NCBI GenBank assembly: GCA_964613455.1
Contig: CAZTGS010000002.1
Span: 1-64,000, forward strand
DNA from: SCGC-AAA076-P13 sp964613455
GTDB taxonomy: Bacteria > Pseudomonadota > Gammaproteobacteria > Magnimaribacterales > D2472
Direction: 5' to 3'
DNA: 64,000 bases
Within the stretch, counting starts at the first letter, position 1. Each line of letters begins with the position of its first letter. Of this stretch, positions 35,862 through 44,086 are shown in pieces. The notes beneath the pieces are model-generated. The model worked only from the letters and a program-made list of their open reading frames with translations. It was not told the DNA's origin and ran no database searches. The position numbers and the translations under genes were made by a program.

Positions 35862-36451
35862 CTTTTATAAAAAGCATTGTCATCGATTGAATGATCTGTA
35901 GAGTCTTTAACAGATGTAAGTTCAGGGATTTGTTCTAACAAAGTTTTCTCGATTCCATCTTTGAGAGTTACATCAACCATTCCACATCCTTGACATCCTC
36001 CACCAAACTGGAGAATTGCTTCGCCTTTTTTAGTAAAATCTACAAGACTTACCTCTCCACCGTGAGATTCAAGCATAGGGTTTATTTCATTGTAAATAAC
36101 GTAATTAATTCTATCTTCAGGGGGGCTGTCAGGAGATATGTTGGGGAGTCTTGCATTAGGTGCTTTAATTGTTAATTGACCACCAAAAGTGTCATTGTCA
36201 AAGTTAACCTCAGCTGATTCAAGAAAAGGAATACTTCTCTTTTCAACATTAACATTAATAAGTTTTAGATTAATAATTACATCATCTGGTTGAGCTTCAT
36301 CTGGTTTACAATAAGCCAAACACGTTTCAGCTTTAGGAGTCCCAGGATCGGAAATAAAAATTCTTACTGACAAGTCAGTCTCACCTTTCTCATTCAATAG
36401 TTTGGCAAGGTACTCTTCAGCTGATTTAGTAATGTTAATAATTTCATTCAT
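35858..36451 (-). CDS. nfuA: Fe-S biogenesis protein NfuA
   Basis: A 197-residue iron-sulfur carrier. A degenerate A-type domain (about 1-95) keeps the fold but lacks the three Cys of true A-type carriers. The Nfu domain (about 100-190) carries the cluster-binding GGCQGCGMVDVTLKDGIE with its CxxC pair. NfuA matures 4Fe-4S proteins under oxidative stress or iron limitation. Length matches E. coli (191). Its ATG is only nine bases from the divergent small gene at 36461, so promoters must overlap coding sequence. Confidence 0.95.
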   Translation of the reverse strand: MNEIINITKSAEEYLAKLLNEKGETDLSVRIFISDPGTPKAETCLAYCKPDEAQPDDVIINLKLINVNVEKRSIPFLESAEVNFDNDTFGGQLTIKAPNARLPNISPDSPPEDRINYVIYNEINPMLESHGGEVSLVDFTKKGEAILQFGGGCQGCGMVDVTLKDGIEKTLLEQIPELTSVKDSTDHSIDDNAFYKS

Positions 36452-36460
36452 AATATTAAT

Positions 36461-36637
36461 ATGTGGTTAAAAAGAGTTATAAATTCATTTTTAGGTGTTA
36501 GAACTAAACATGAACTTGAAAACGATTTAAAACATCTTTCTCTATTTAAAATAATCACCCTCTTTATAATTCTCAATATAACATTTATAAGCATATTATT
36601 TTTTATAACTACGTTTTTTATTAATTCTGATGGATAA
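36461..36637 (+). CDS. small DUF2970-like membrane protein
   Basis: A 58-codon frame, starting ATG TGG TTA and ending TAA at 36635-36637. It encodes an N-terminal amphipathic part with FLGVRTKHELENDLKHLSLF and one strongly hydrophobic helix (about residues 30-54). The pattern of an FFGVQS-like motif, charged linker and single helix fits DUF2970, a family of small proteobacterial membrane proteins of unknown function. It overlaps the trmA start by eight bases, which suggests translational coupling. No ribosome binding site is visible. I am fairly but not fully sure it is expressed. Confidence 0.55.
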   Translation: MWLKRVINSFLGVRTKHELENDLKHLSLFKIITLFIILNITFISILFFITTFFINSDG

Positions 36638-37640
36638 ATTTTCAAAAGCAAAAGGGCTTTTAGAGCCTTTTTATAAAAATAATATAAAAATAAATTACAG
36701 TCCACCCAATGGATACAGATCAAGATGCGAATTCGGTTATAGGGATTCCCACTATACGATGTTCGACACAAATGGTAATAGAATATATTTAGACTCATTT
36801 GAAATTGCAAGACCTAGCATTTTTAATTTAATGCCATTAATGCTAAATGAAATTAATCAATGCATTTTATTAAATAAAAAGCTGTTTCAGGTTAATTTTA
36901 GAACAAATAATCAAGACAAAATAATGGCTTCTTTGGTTTACCACAAGCAACTAGACAGGGAGATTAAAGAAAAAGCTTTAAAAATAGCAAATAAACTAGA
37001 AATAATAATAATCTTAAGAGCAAAAAAAGAATTCTATTCAACACATGAAGAATTGCTGATTGATCGCTTAGAAGAGTTTAATATAAATCTATTTCAAACT
37101 GATCAATCATTTTATCAACCAAATCATTTTCATATGCCTGAAATGATTAAAAAAGTAATATCTTTTATAGATAAGCCGCAAGATTTATTAGAGCTCTATT
37201 GTGGCTCTGGTACTTTCACAATACCCTTATCTAAATATTTTGCGAATATTTTTGCCACCGAAAGTAATAGGCAATCAATAAGGTGTCTGAATAAATCTAT
37301 CCAAGAATCAAATATTACAAATATAGAACATGCTAGATTATCAGCTGAAGAAGTCTCAGAAGCTTTCAATGGAAGGATTTTTAGAAGAATGGCTGAAACT
37401 AATATAGCTGATTATAACTTCTCACACATATTGGTAGATCCTCCAAGATCTGGAATAGGCAAGGAAGTTGCTGAAGTGGCTCAATTATTTAACAACATCA
37501 TCTATGTCTCATGCAACTATGAAACATTTACTAGTGACATGCTTTTATTAAAAAATCATAAAATAAATCATATTGAAATATATGATCAATTTCCGAATAC
37601 AAAGCACTTAGAGATAGTTTCTTTACTAAGTAAAATATAG
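36630..37640 (+). CDS. trmA: tRNA (uracil-5-)-methyltransferase TrmA
   Basis: A 336-residue SAM-dependent enzyme forming m5U54 (ribothymidine) in the T-loop of tRNA. YRSRCEFGY at the N-terminus, FYQPNHFHMPEMI, the SAM site LLELYCGSGTFTIPL, the motif HILVDPPRSGI, the catalytic Cys in YVSCNYETF and the general-base region DQFPNTKHLE are all present. This pattern is TrmA rather than RlmC/RlmD because the N-terminal iron-sulfur cysteines are missing. It is about 30 residues shorter than E. coli TrmA (366) at the N-terminus. It overlaps the small DUF2970-like gene. Confidence 0.94.
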   Translation: MDKFSKAKGLLEPFYKNNIKINYSPPNGYRSRCEFGYRDSHYTMFDTNGNRIYLDSFEIARPSIFNLMPLMLNEINQCILLNKKLFQVNFRTNNQDKIMASLVYHKQLDREIKEKALKIANKLEIIIILRAKKEFYSTHEELLIDRLEEFNINLFQTDQSFYQPNHFHMPEMIKKVISFIDKPQDLLELYCGSGTFTIPLSKYFANIFATESNRQSIRCLNKSIQESNITNIEHARLSAEEVSEAFNGRIFRRMAETNIADYNFSHILVDPPRSGIGKEVAEVAQLFNNIIYVSCNYETFTSDMLLLKNHKINHIEIYDQFPNTKHLEIVSLLSKI

Positions 37641-37734
37641 ATATATATATATAAAATATAGATAATTAATCTGTAATATTTTTTTAAATTTAGGTATAAC
37701 TAAATATTAATAAATTATCTTGGGAGAGATTATT

Positions 37735-38166
37735 ATGGATATTATAACAAGCGCTATGGCTGAAATTGCTTTATGGGAAGTTTTTGCAACAGCGAGAGGA
37801 GCCAATGCAACAGTGTTTTTGTCTACAGTTATTGCTGTTTGGATAGCGGCTAGATTTTCTAGTGTGATGATAGATAAAGGGGCAAATACTATGGCTAAAA
37901 TTATTGCCACTGCTTTTGCAGCTTCAGTATTTCTGATTGGCTTAAATCTTGGTGGTTGGATTACAGGCACGTATGAAGGTCATGCAGCAGCGTTAGCAGC
38001 ATTAGACGTAGCAAATGGAGCAATTGATATAGGACCAGGCTCCAAGGCATTTATAGCTAACATGGCAGAGGGTGGAAACATGATTGGAACAGTTGGTGCT
38101 TGGATGTTTTATGTTTCAGGTCTTTTGATCGCAGTGTTACCTTTATGGTTTAACCCTAATGATTAA
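37735..38166 (+). CDS. small alanine-rich multi-pass membrane protein of unknown function
   Basis: I do not recognise this 143-residue protein. It has three or four predicted membrane helices (about 27-45, 58-80 and 116-138, with a possible one near 5-20). The loop between helices is rich in Ala/Gly and acidic residues, with few Lys. Base use is visibly richer in G+C than in neighbours. A near-ideal ribosome binding site GGGAGA lies seven bases before the ATG at 37735, and a strong terminator follows the stop. I chose this ATG over an in-frame TTG at 37720 because of the ribosome binding site. The signals indicate a single-gene, highly expressed transcript. Function cannot be assigned. Confidence 0.78.
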   Translation: MDIITSAMAEIALWEVFATARGANATVFLSTVIAVWIAARFSSVMIDKGANTMAKIIATAFAASVFLIGLNLGGWITGTYEGHAAALAALDVANGAIDIGPGSKAFIANMAEGGNMIGTVGAWMFYVSGLLIAVLPLWFNPND

Positions 38167-38187
38167 TTAATAATTAATCATTAAATT

Positions 38188-38214
38188 AAAAGGCACTCAA
38201 TAAAGTGCCTTTTT
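38188..38214 (+). terminator. rho-independent terminator of the small membrane protein gene
   Basis: AAAAGGCACT (38188-38197) pairs with AGTGCCTTTT (38204-38213) around a CAATAA loop, and the right arm runs into a T tract. It lies 22 bases after the stop codon of the 143-residue membrane protein and before the YerC-like gene. It is the clearest intrinsic terminator in the window. Confidence 0.9.
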
Positions 38215-38254
38215 TATATTTACTTTGTATTAGCATAGTAATACACTGCTACAC

Positions 38255-38521
38255 ATGAAAAACTTAAATGAAGCATTATTAATTCTTAAAAATAAAAAAG
38301 AAATATCTGGTTTTCTTAAAGACCTATGTACACCAGCTGAGCTTAGAGCTTTAGAGGAAAGATGGGCAGTGGCTCAAGCTTTATATAAAGATAATATGTC
38401 GTATAGAGAAATTGCATCCAAATTAAACACAAGTACAACAACTGTAACTAGAGTTGCTAGATTCCTTCAAGGGGAAGCTAACGGCGGTTATCGAACAATA
38501 CTTAACAGGCTATCAAATTGA
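38255..38521 (+). CDS. YerC/YecD-family (TrpR-like) DNA-binding protein
   Basis: An 88-residue helical protein of the TrpR superfamily. LKDLCTPAELRALEERWAVA forms the dimer helices, and MSYREIASKLNTSTTTVTRVARFL is the helix-turn-helix. Relatives in Firmicutes (YerC) have been predicted to control histidine biosynthesis. Here the gene lies immediately upstream of the his operon on the same strand, which supports that role, though it has not been shown. It is followed with a four-base overlap (TTGA) by a possible 51-residue peptide. TrpR itself would have a different signature and no trp genes are nearby. Confidence 0.82.
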   Translation: MKNLNEALLILKNKKEISGFLKDLCTPAELRALEERWAVAQALYKDNMSYREIASKLNTSTTTVTRVARFLQGEANGGYRTILNRLSN

Positions 38522-38673
38522 AGGAATATGAAATAACAACAAAAGGTGGCTCTAAATTTAAGATTAAGGCAAAAAACCTCATTGAACTATTTAAAGATAT
38601 TCATCTTGTATACATGAATGAATTGGGATACCTCCTCGATGAATTTATATCTATCGAAGAAATAACTAATTAA
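38518..38673 (+). CDS. possible small protein between the YerC-like gene and hisG
   Basis: An open frame of 51 codons beginning with TTG, overlapping the upstream stop as TTGA, and ending TAA at 38671-38673. The peptide starts MKEYEITTKGGSKFKIKAKN and is charged, with a likely helix-strand pattern and an acidic C-terminus (FISIEEITN). It fills almost the whole gap before hisG, leaving 23 bases that hold the hisG ribosome binding site (AAGGA). No relative is recognised. A TTG start and lack of an own ribosome binding site make it uncertain. Confidence 0.42.
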   Translation: MKEYEITTKGGSKFKIKAKNLIELFKDIHLVYMNELGYLLDEFISIEEITN

Positions 38674-38696
38674 ATCGAAATATTAAGGATCGCTAA

Positions 38697-39557
38697 ATGA
38701 AAAATAGATTAACTATTGCTATTCAAAAAAATGGTAGATTGTCTGAGGAAAGTCGCCAATTAATAAAAAAATCTGGCATAAATTTTTCATCCAGAGATGA
38801 TAAATTATTAGCAAAATCAAGCAACTTACCAATTGATATATTATTTGTAAGAAGTGATGACATACCTTCTTTAGTTTCAAACGGTGATGCTGATATAGCC
38901 ATTGTCGGTGAAAATGTATTAATTGAAAAAACCCTATTTACAAAAAGTAATATTGATAAAGTTCTAAATTTAGGATTTTCTAAATGTCGGCTTTCTTTTG
39001 CAACCCCATATAAAAAATCCTTGAATCTAAAAAATAAAAAAATAGCGACCTCGTATCCAAATATTGTTAAAAAATATCTTAAAGATAATAAAATTGACGC
39101 TTCTGTTACAAATATCCACGGCTCAGTTGAATTAACACCATATATAGGAATGTCAGACTGTATATGTGATTTAGTTTCATCGGGAGCAACTCTTGAAGCA
39201 AATAATTTAATTGAACAAGAAGTTATTTTAAATTCACAAGCTGTGCTTATAAAATATAAAAACATTACACAAAATAAACAGAAGATTGCAGATAAGGTTA
39301 TAAGTCGAATGCAAGGAGTTATCAATGCATCAGAAAGTAAGTATGTAATGTTAAATACAGATGTTCGTAATGTAAAAGCTATTTGTAAGTTATTACCAGG
39401 CTCCGAATCGCCAACAATAATACCTTTGGAAGATGCTAATAAGGTTGCCATTCATGCTTTATGTCAAGAACCTATATTTTGGGAAACAATGGAAAAGCTA
39501 AAAGGCAAAGGTGCATCATCTATATTAATAATGCCAGTAGAAAAAATACTTAACTAA
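38697..39557 (+). CDS. hisG: ATP phosphoribosyltransferase, long form (HisG)
   Basis: A 286-residue enzyme for the first committed step of histidine synthesis (ATP + PRPP to phosphoribosyl-ATP). LTIAIQKNGRLSEESRQLI, DIAIVGENVL and DCICDLVSSGATLEANNL are the catalytic-domain signatures. The C-terminal ACT-like regulatory domain (about 215-286, ending KGASSILIMPVEKIL) marks the long, histidine-inhibited HisG_L type, so no HisZ is needed. The ATG has AAGGA seven bases upstream. hisD-hisB starts one base after its stop. Confidence 0.95.
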   Translation: MKNRLTIAIQKNGRLSEESRQLIKKSGINFSSRDDKLLAKSSNLPIDILFVRSDDIPSLVSNGDADIAIVGENVLIEKTLFTKSNIDKVLNLGFSKCRLSFATPYKKSLNLKNKKIATSYPNIVKKYLKDNKIDASVTNIHGSVELTPYIGMSDCICDLVSSGATLEANNLIEQEVILNSQAVLIKYKNITQNKQKIADKVISRMQGVINASESKYVMLNTDVRNVKAICKLLPGSESPTIIPLEDANKVAIHALCQEPIFWETMEKLKGKGASSILIMPVEKILN

Positions 39558-39558
39558 C

Positions 39559-41433
39559 ATGAAACAAATTCTACTAAATAAAGCAAATATGCAACTTGAT
39601 TTCAAGGATTCAAAGATTTCATCTACTAATAAAAGTACTCTTAAGAAATTTAAAAAATTGGTTATAGAAAAAGGCGATGATGGCTTGAGAGCCATATCAT
39701 CTTTATTAGATGAAAAAGAGTTGAAAAACTTCAAAGTTTCAAATTCAGAGTTTAAAAATGCTGAAAAAAAAATAGGTGAAGATTTAAAATCTGCTATTTT
39801 AGAGGCTTATGCCAATATAAAAAAATATCATGAAAATCAGTTACTAGGCTTATCTTCGTCAAAAATAGAAACAACTAAGGGTGTAACGCTCTGGTCAGAG
39901 TTCAAACCAATAGATTCAGTTGGATTATATATTCCTGGAGGTAGTGCCCCACTCTTCAGCTCAATATTAATGCAGGTAATACCAGCATTAATAGCTGGAT
40001 GTAAAAATATTGTTATATGCACTCCACCTAACAAACAAGGAAAAATTAACCCAACAATTTTATGGGTTGCTAAATTATTAAACACAAAAAATGTATTTAA
40101 AGTTGGGGGGTCTCAGGCAATATTTGCAATGGCTTATGGCACCAAATCAATACCTAAATGTTTAAAAATATTTGGACCAGGCAATCAGTTTGTTACAGAA
40201 GCTAAAGTCATGATAAGTAATGAAACTTCTATAGATATGCCAGCTGGTCCAAGTGAGGTTTATGTTGTTTCAGATGATATTGCTAAAAGCTCATTAATAG
40301 CATCTGACTTGTTGTCACAATTAGAGCATAGCCCTGATGCCAAGGGTGTTTTTATCACAAAAAATAAATCACTTATAAGCATGGTAAAAGAAGAGATCAA
40401 TATTCAAAAGAGTGTATTAAAAAGACAAGACATTCTTAATGTAAGCTATAAAAATATAGTCCTAGCAATTGCCAAAAGCGATCAACAAATTATTGATTTT
40501 ATTAATATAAATGCACCTGAGCATTTAATAATACTGGATACTAATTTTTCGAAAATTGTTCCATATATAAATAATGCTGGATCAGTGTTTTGTGGCATGT
40601 ATTCACCTGAAGCATTTGGAGATTATGCCTCTGGATCTAACCATACTCTTCCAACAAATGGTAATGCTAAAACGTATTCAGGACTTGCAGTCAAGGATTT
40701 TGGTAAAACCATAAGCTTTCAAACCGCCACTGCTGATGGTTTTTTAAATTTATCACCATCTGTAAAAATATTAGCTAAAGCTGAAGAGCTGGATGCTCAT
40801 ATAAATGCAGTTACTGTTAGAGAATCATTTGCCCTTAATGAAGTTCAACTCAAATCAAGAAAATCATTTATTAGAAGGTCTACAAAAGAGACAAGTATAT
40901 ATATTAATTTGAATATTGATGGCTCAGGAAATTTTAATATTGATACAGGTATCAAGTATTTTGATCATATGCTGGAGCAATTTGCAAAGCATGGAAATTT
41001 TGATTTATCTATTCATTCATTAGGAGACTTGGAAATAGATGAGCATCACACAATTGAGGATGTTGCTATTTCTCTTGGAGATGCTTTTAAAGAAGCTTTA
41101 TATGAAAGATCAGATATTGAACGCTATTCATCATCAGAAACTCTCGTAATGGATGAAACTATTTCAAATGTAAGTATTGATATGGCTTCGAGACCCTTTT
41201 TAAAAATGAAAACCTCTAAACTTAGAGAATATGTAGGTGATTTTCCTACTGAAATGTTTGAACATTTCTTTATTTCATTTGTTAATACTCTAGGGTTTAC
41301 ATGCCATATAAATACTAATGGTAATAATAGTCATCATATTGTGGAAGCTACATTCAAAAGTTTTACAAGAGCTCTAAGTAAGTCGTTATCAAAAAATAAT
41401 TCTGGAATTGCTTCGACAAAAGGAATTTTATGA
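39559..41433 (+). CDS. hisDB: fused histidinol dehydrogenase / imidazoleglycerol-phosphate dehydratase (HisD-HisB)
   Basis: One continuous 624-residue frame joining two enzymes. Residues 1 to about 425 are histidinol dehydrogenase, last step of the pathway: YIPGGSAPLFSS, zinc ligands in QLEHSPD (Gln254, His257), Glu321-His322, Asp355 and His414. Residues about 436-624 are imidazoleglycerol-phosphate dehydratase: FDHMLEQFAKHG, DEHHTIEDV at 494-502, NNSHHIVEATFKSF, and the family-typical end STKGIL. In E. coli hisC and the phosphatase half of hisB lie between these units. Here both are absent and the HisD C-terminus (DAHINAVTV) runs into the dehydratase through a 10-15 residue linker. I see no frameshift. 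All catalytic residues appear intact in both halves. Confidence 0.93.
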   Translation: MKQILLNKANMQLDFKDSKISSTNKSTLKKFKKLVIEKGDDGLRAISSLLDEKELKNFKVSNSEFKNAEKKIGEDLKSAILEAYANIKKYHENQLLGLSSSKIETTKGVTLWSEFKPIDSVGLYIPGGSAPLFSSILMQVIPALIAGCKNIVICTPPNKQGKINPTILWVAKLLNTKNVFKVGGSQAIFAMAYGTKSIPKCLKIFGPGNQFVTEAKVMISNETSIDMPAGPSEVYVVSDDIAKSSLIASDLLSQLEHSPDAKGVFITKNKSLISMVKEEINIQKSVLKRQDILNVSYKNIVLAIAKSDQQIIDFININAPEHLIILDTNFSKIVPYINNAGSVFCGMYSPEAFGDYASGSNHTLPTNGNAKTYSGLAVKDFGKTISFQTATADGFLNLSPSVKILAKAEELDAHINAVTVRESFALNEVQLKSRKSFIRRSTKETSIYINLNIDGSGNFNIDTGIKYFDHMLEQFAKHGNFDLSIHSLGDLEIDEHHTIEDVAISLGDAFKEALYERSDIERYSSSETLVMDETISNVSIDMASRPFLKMKTSKLREYVGDFPTEMFEHFFISFVNTLGFTCHINTNGNNSHHIVEATFKSFTRALSKSLSKNNSGIASTKGIL

Positions 41434-42008
41434 GAATTGGTATAATTGATTGTGGTGGAGCAAATCTAAATTCTATATTTTATTCTCTTCAAAGGTTGGG
41501 TATAGATTCCATAATTACCAACTCAATAAAAGATTTATTAAACGTAGATGGTTATATTTTACCAGGCGTAGGATCAGCTAATGTTGTAATGAATTCGTTA
41601 ATTAAAAATAAATTAGATCTATTTATAAAAAAAATAGAAAAGCCAACTCTAGGAATATGTGTAGGTATGCAAGTTATGTATGAATATTCAGAGGAAGGTA
41701 ACACCAACTGTCTTGGATTAATTGAAGGAAGTATTAAAAAGTTTAAACAAAATTCTGGTCTTCCGGTTCCACAAATGGGATGGAATAAAGTTAACTGTAT
41801 TGATAATTATAAAAATTTGAGTAATTTTTATTATTTTGCAAATAGTTTTTACACGAATAACACCAATAGTGCTGTAGGCTCAAGCGAATATGGTCATCAA
41901 ATTACATCCATTGTTCATCATAATAATTTTTTAGGTTGTCAGTTTCATCCAGAAAAATCATCACTAGCTGGAGAGAGATTTTTGGAAGAGTTTGTGAAAT
42001 TAATATGA
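41430..42008 (+). CDS. hisH: imidazole glycerol phosphate synthase glutaminase subunit HisH
   Basis: A 192-residue class I glutamine amidotransferase providing ammonia to HisF. The nucleophile Cys is in LGICVGMQVMYE, the catalytic His-Glu in GCQFHPEKS, and the oxyanion strand PGVGSA precedes. IGIIDCGGANLNSIFYSL is the typical N-terminus. The start overlaps hisDB by four bases. Its stop overlaps the hisA start (ATGA). Confidence 0.95.
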   Translation: MRIGIIDCGGANLNSIFYSLQRLGIDSIITNSIKDLLNVDGYILPGVGSANVVMNSLIKNKLDLFIKKIEKPTLGICVGMQVMYEYSEEGNTNCLGLIEGSIKKFKQNSGLPVPQMGWNKVNCIDNYKNLSNFYYFANSFYTNNTNSAVGSSEYGHQITSIVHHNNFLGCQFHPEKSSLAGERFLEEFVKLI

Positions 42009-42724
42009 AAATAATTCCTGCAATAGATTTACTGAATGGAAAATGCGTAAGACTTTTAAAAGGTGATTACAATAAAGTTTCTCAATACAGCCTTTCACCA
42101 GTTCAGCAAGTAAAAAATTTTATGGAATCTGGTTTTTCTTATATACATATTATTGATTTGGATGCAGCTAAATCAGGAAATAGTGAAAATCTTGAAATAA
42201 TAAAAGAAATTGCTTCAATAAATGGACTTAAAATTCAAATTGGTGGTGGCATTAGAAGCATTTCGAAAGTTAAAGAGCTTCTCTCCCTTGGTATAGATAG
42301 ATTAATAGTAGGGACTGCTGCAATTAAAGACTCTAACTTTCAGAGTGAATTAAGAGATAGTGCTGATTTAAATAGAATTATATTTGGATTAGATTTTAAT
42401 CTAGTTAATAATCAACCCTTCCTGTCTGTTAATGGATGGACCGAGTATACGAATATTAATTTATTTGATTATATTAATAAAAATGATTGGATTAAAAATA
42501 TACTTGCTACCGACATATCAGTCGACGGCACCCTTCTCGGTCCAAATTTAGATACTTACAAACTTATATTAGAAAATAAAAATATAAATTTAATTGCCTC
42601 TGGTGGAATTGGTACGCTTAATGATATTAGTAACTTAAATGCAATAGGTAGTCATGAATGTGTCGTTGGGAAGGCCATCTATGAAAATAAGATATCCTTA
42701 GAGGATCTAAGAAATGCTAACTAA
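42005..42724 (+). CDS. hisA: ProFAR isomerase HisA
   Basis: A 239-residue TIM-barrel isomerase converting ProFAR to PRFAR. MKIIPAIDLLNGKCVRLLKGD carries the first catalytic Asp. GGGIRS and the second phosphate site ASGGIGT are present, and the second catalytic Asp is in TDISVDGTLLGPN. I place the start at the ATG at 42005, overlapping the hisH stop as ATGA; longer frames upstream lie inside hisH. It overlaps hisF by 11 bases. Confidence 0.95.
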   Translation: MKIIPAIDLLNGKCVRLLKGDYNKVSQYSLSPVQQVKNFMESGFSYIHIIDLDAAKSGNSENLEIIKEIASINGLKIQIGGGIRSISKVKELLSLGIDRLIVGTAAIKDSNFQSELRDSADLNRIIFGLDFNLVNNQPFLSVNGWTEYTNINLFDYINKNDWIKNILATDISVDGTLLGPNLDTYKLILENKNINLIASGGIGTLNDISNLNAIGSHECVVGKAIYENKISLEDLRNAN

Positions 42725-43481
42725 AAGAATTATCCCATGTTTAGACGTTAAAAATGGTCAGGTTGTTAAAGGAGTTAGATTTAAGAATCATGAGGTTGTT
42801 GGGTCAATTATAGATCTTGCAATTAAATATAATAATTCAGGAGCTGACGAGTTGGTTTTTTATGATATTGGTGCCAGCACATATGAGGGGGTGGTTTGTA
42901 AGGAATGGGTAAAATCAATTGCTGAAGTAATAAACATACCTTTTTGTGTTGCTGGAGGAATTAAATCTGCTGATGAGGCTCGAGTTATATTAAATTCAGG
43001 TGCTGATAAGATTTCAGTTAACACCCCGGCAATAGAAAGACCTAATTTAATTAGTGAACTTGCGAAAGAGTTCGGAAGCCAATGTGTTGTAGTAGGAATA
43101 GATTCTATGAAGATAGTTGATGAATATGTCGTTTATGCAAAAACAGGAGATGAAAAAACTGCAATTAATACAAAGTTAAAAACTAAGGAATGGGTAAAAA
43201 TAGTTCAGGATCTTGGTGCTGGTGAAGTTGTTTTAAACTGCATGGATAAAGATGGTGTAAGAAATGGATACGATATAGATCAACTTAATTTAATTAATGA
43301 AGAATGTCGGGTTCCTTTGATTGCATCTGGTGGAGCTGGGTCCTGTATTGATTTTTTAAATGTTTTAACACAAACCAATTCTAGTGGTGCACTTGCAGCA
43401 AGTGTATTTCATAAAAACATAGTAGACATTAATGAGCTTAAAAAGTATTTAAATAATAAATCAGTTTATATGAGGGTATAG
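42714..43481 (+). CDS. hisF: imidazole glycerol phosphate synthase cyclase subunit HisF
   Basis: A 255-residue TIM barrel that makes imidazole glycerol phosphate and AICAR using ammonia from HisH. LTKRIIPCLDVKNGQVVKGV has the first catalytic Asp. VAGGIKS, VVVGIDSM, the second catalytic Asp in NCMDKDGVRNGYD and ASGGAG are all in place. Length is that of the family (258 in E. coli). It ends two bases before hisIE. Confidence 0.96.
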   Translation: MLTKRIIPCLDVKNGQVVKGVRFKNHEVVGSIIDLAIKYNNSGADELVFYDIGASTYEGVVCKEWVKSIAEVINIPFCVAGGIKSADEARVILNSGADKISVNTPAIERPNLISELAKEFGSQCVVVGIDSMKIVDEYVVYAKTGDEKTAINTKLKTKEWVKIVQDLGAGEVVLNCMDKDGVRNGYDIDQLNLINEECRVPLIASGGAGSCIDFLNVLTQTNSSGALAASVFHKNIVDINELKKYLNNKSVYMRV

Positions 43482-43483
43482 AT

Positions 43484-44086
43484 ATGGAAATAGATAAAAT
43501 AAATTGGAATAATAAAGATTTAATTCCAGCCATAGTTCAACATTCATCTTCATTAAACGTACTAATGCTTGGTTATATGAATGCTGAATCATTAGAAAAG
43601 TCGATACAAACAAATGAAGTTACTTTTTTTAGTCGATCAAAAAAACGCCTATGGACTAAGGGAGAGGAATCTGGAAATAAATTAATAATAAAGAGTATGA
43701 ATCTAGATTGTGATAATGACACTCTGCTAATAAAAGCTGATCCATTAGGACCCACCTGTCATTTGGGTACAAACTCATGCTTTAAAGTTAATGACAATCA
43801 TGATTTAAAATTCATACTAGAATTAGAAGAGATTATTAATAAAAGAAAAAAGTATAGTAATGAAAATTCATATGTATCTGAGCTTTTTAAAAAAGGCATT
43901 AAAGAGATTGCTAAAAAAGTAATAGAAGAAGCTGGAGAAACATCAATCTCAGCTGTAGCTAATGACGGAAGAGTTATTGATGAGTCTGCCGACTTATTAT
44001 TTCATTTATTAATTTTACTTAATTCACAAAATTTAAGATTAAAAGATGTAGTAAAAGAATTAGTTAAAAGAAACTCTAGTCAATAG
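43484..44086 (+). CDS. hisIE: bifunctional phosphoribosyl-AMP cyclohydrolase / phosphoribosyl-ATP pyrophosphatase
   Basis: A 200-residue fusion for steps two and three. The HisI half (about 1-105) has MLGYMNAESL, FFSRSKKRLWTKGEESGN, and metal-site elements DCDNDTLL and GPTCHLGTNSC. The HisE half (about 110-200) has SYVSELFKKGIKEIAKKVIEEAGE and ADLLFHLLILL. This fusion is usual in gammaproteobacteria. It is the last gene of the operon. Its final 11 bases overlap the convergent GH16 gene. Confidence 0.95.
   Translation: MEIDKINWNNKDLIPAIVQHSSSLNVLMLGYMNAESLEKSIQTNEVTFFSRSKKRLWTKGEESGNKLIIKSMNLDCDNDTLLIKADPLGPTCHLGTNSCFKVNDNHDLKFILELEEIINKRKKYSNENSYVSELFKKGIKEIAKKVIEEAGETSISAVANDGRVIDESADLLFHLLILLNSQNLRLKDVVKELVKRNSSQ

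Noticed and set aside
36448..36810. Minus-strand frame of 120 codons opposite the DUF2970-like gene and trmA
   Set aside because: It conflicts with the conserved trmA N-terminus and shows only AT-driven hydrophobic composition.
37641..37670. Run of alternating AT after trmA considered as an origin or regulatory element
   Set aside because: Short simple repeat in AT-rich DNA, without DnaA boxes or other supporting signals.
38723..39451. Long open frame on the minus strand across hisG
   Set aside because: It is antisense to a clearly coding gene, and its peptide has no domain pattern; AT-rich hisG simply lacks stops in that frame.
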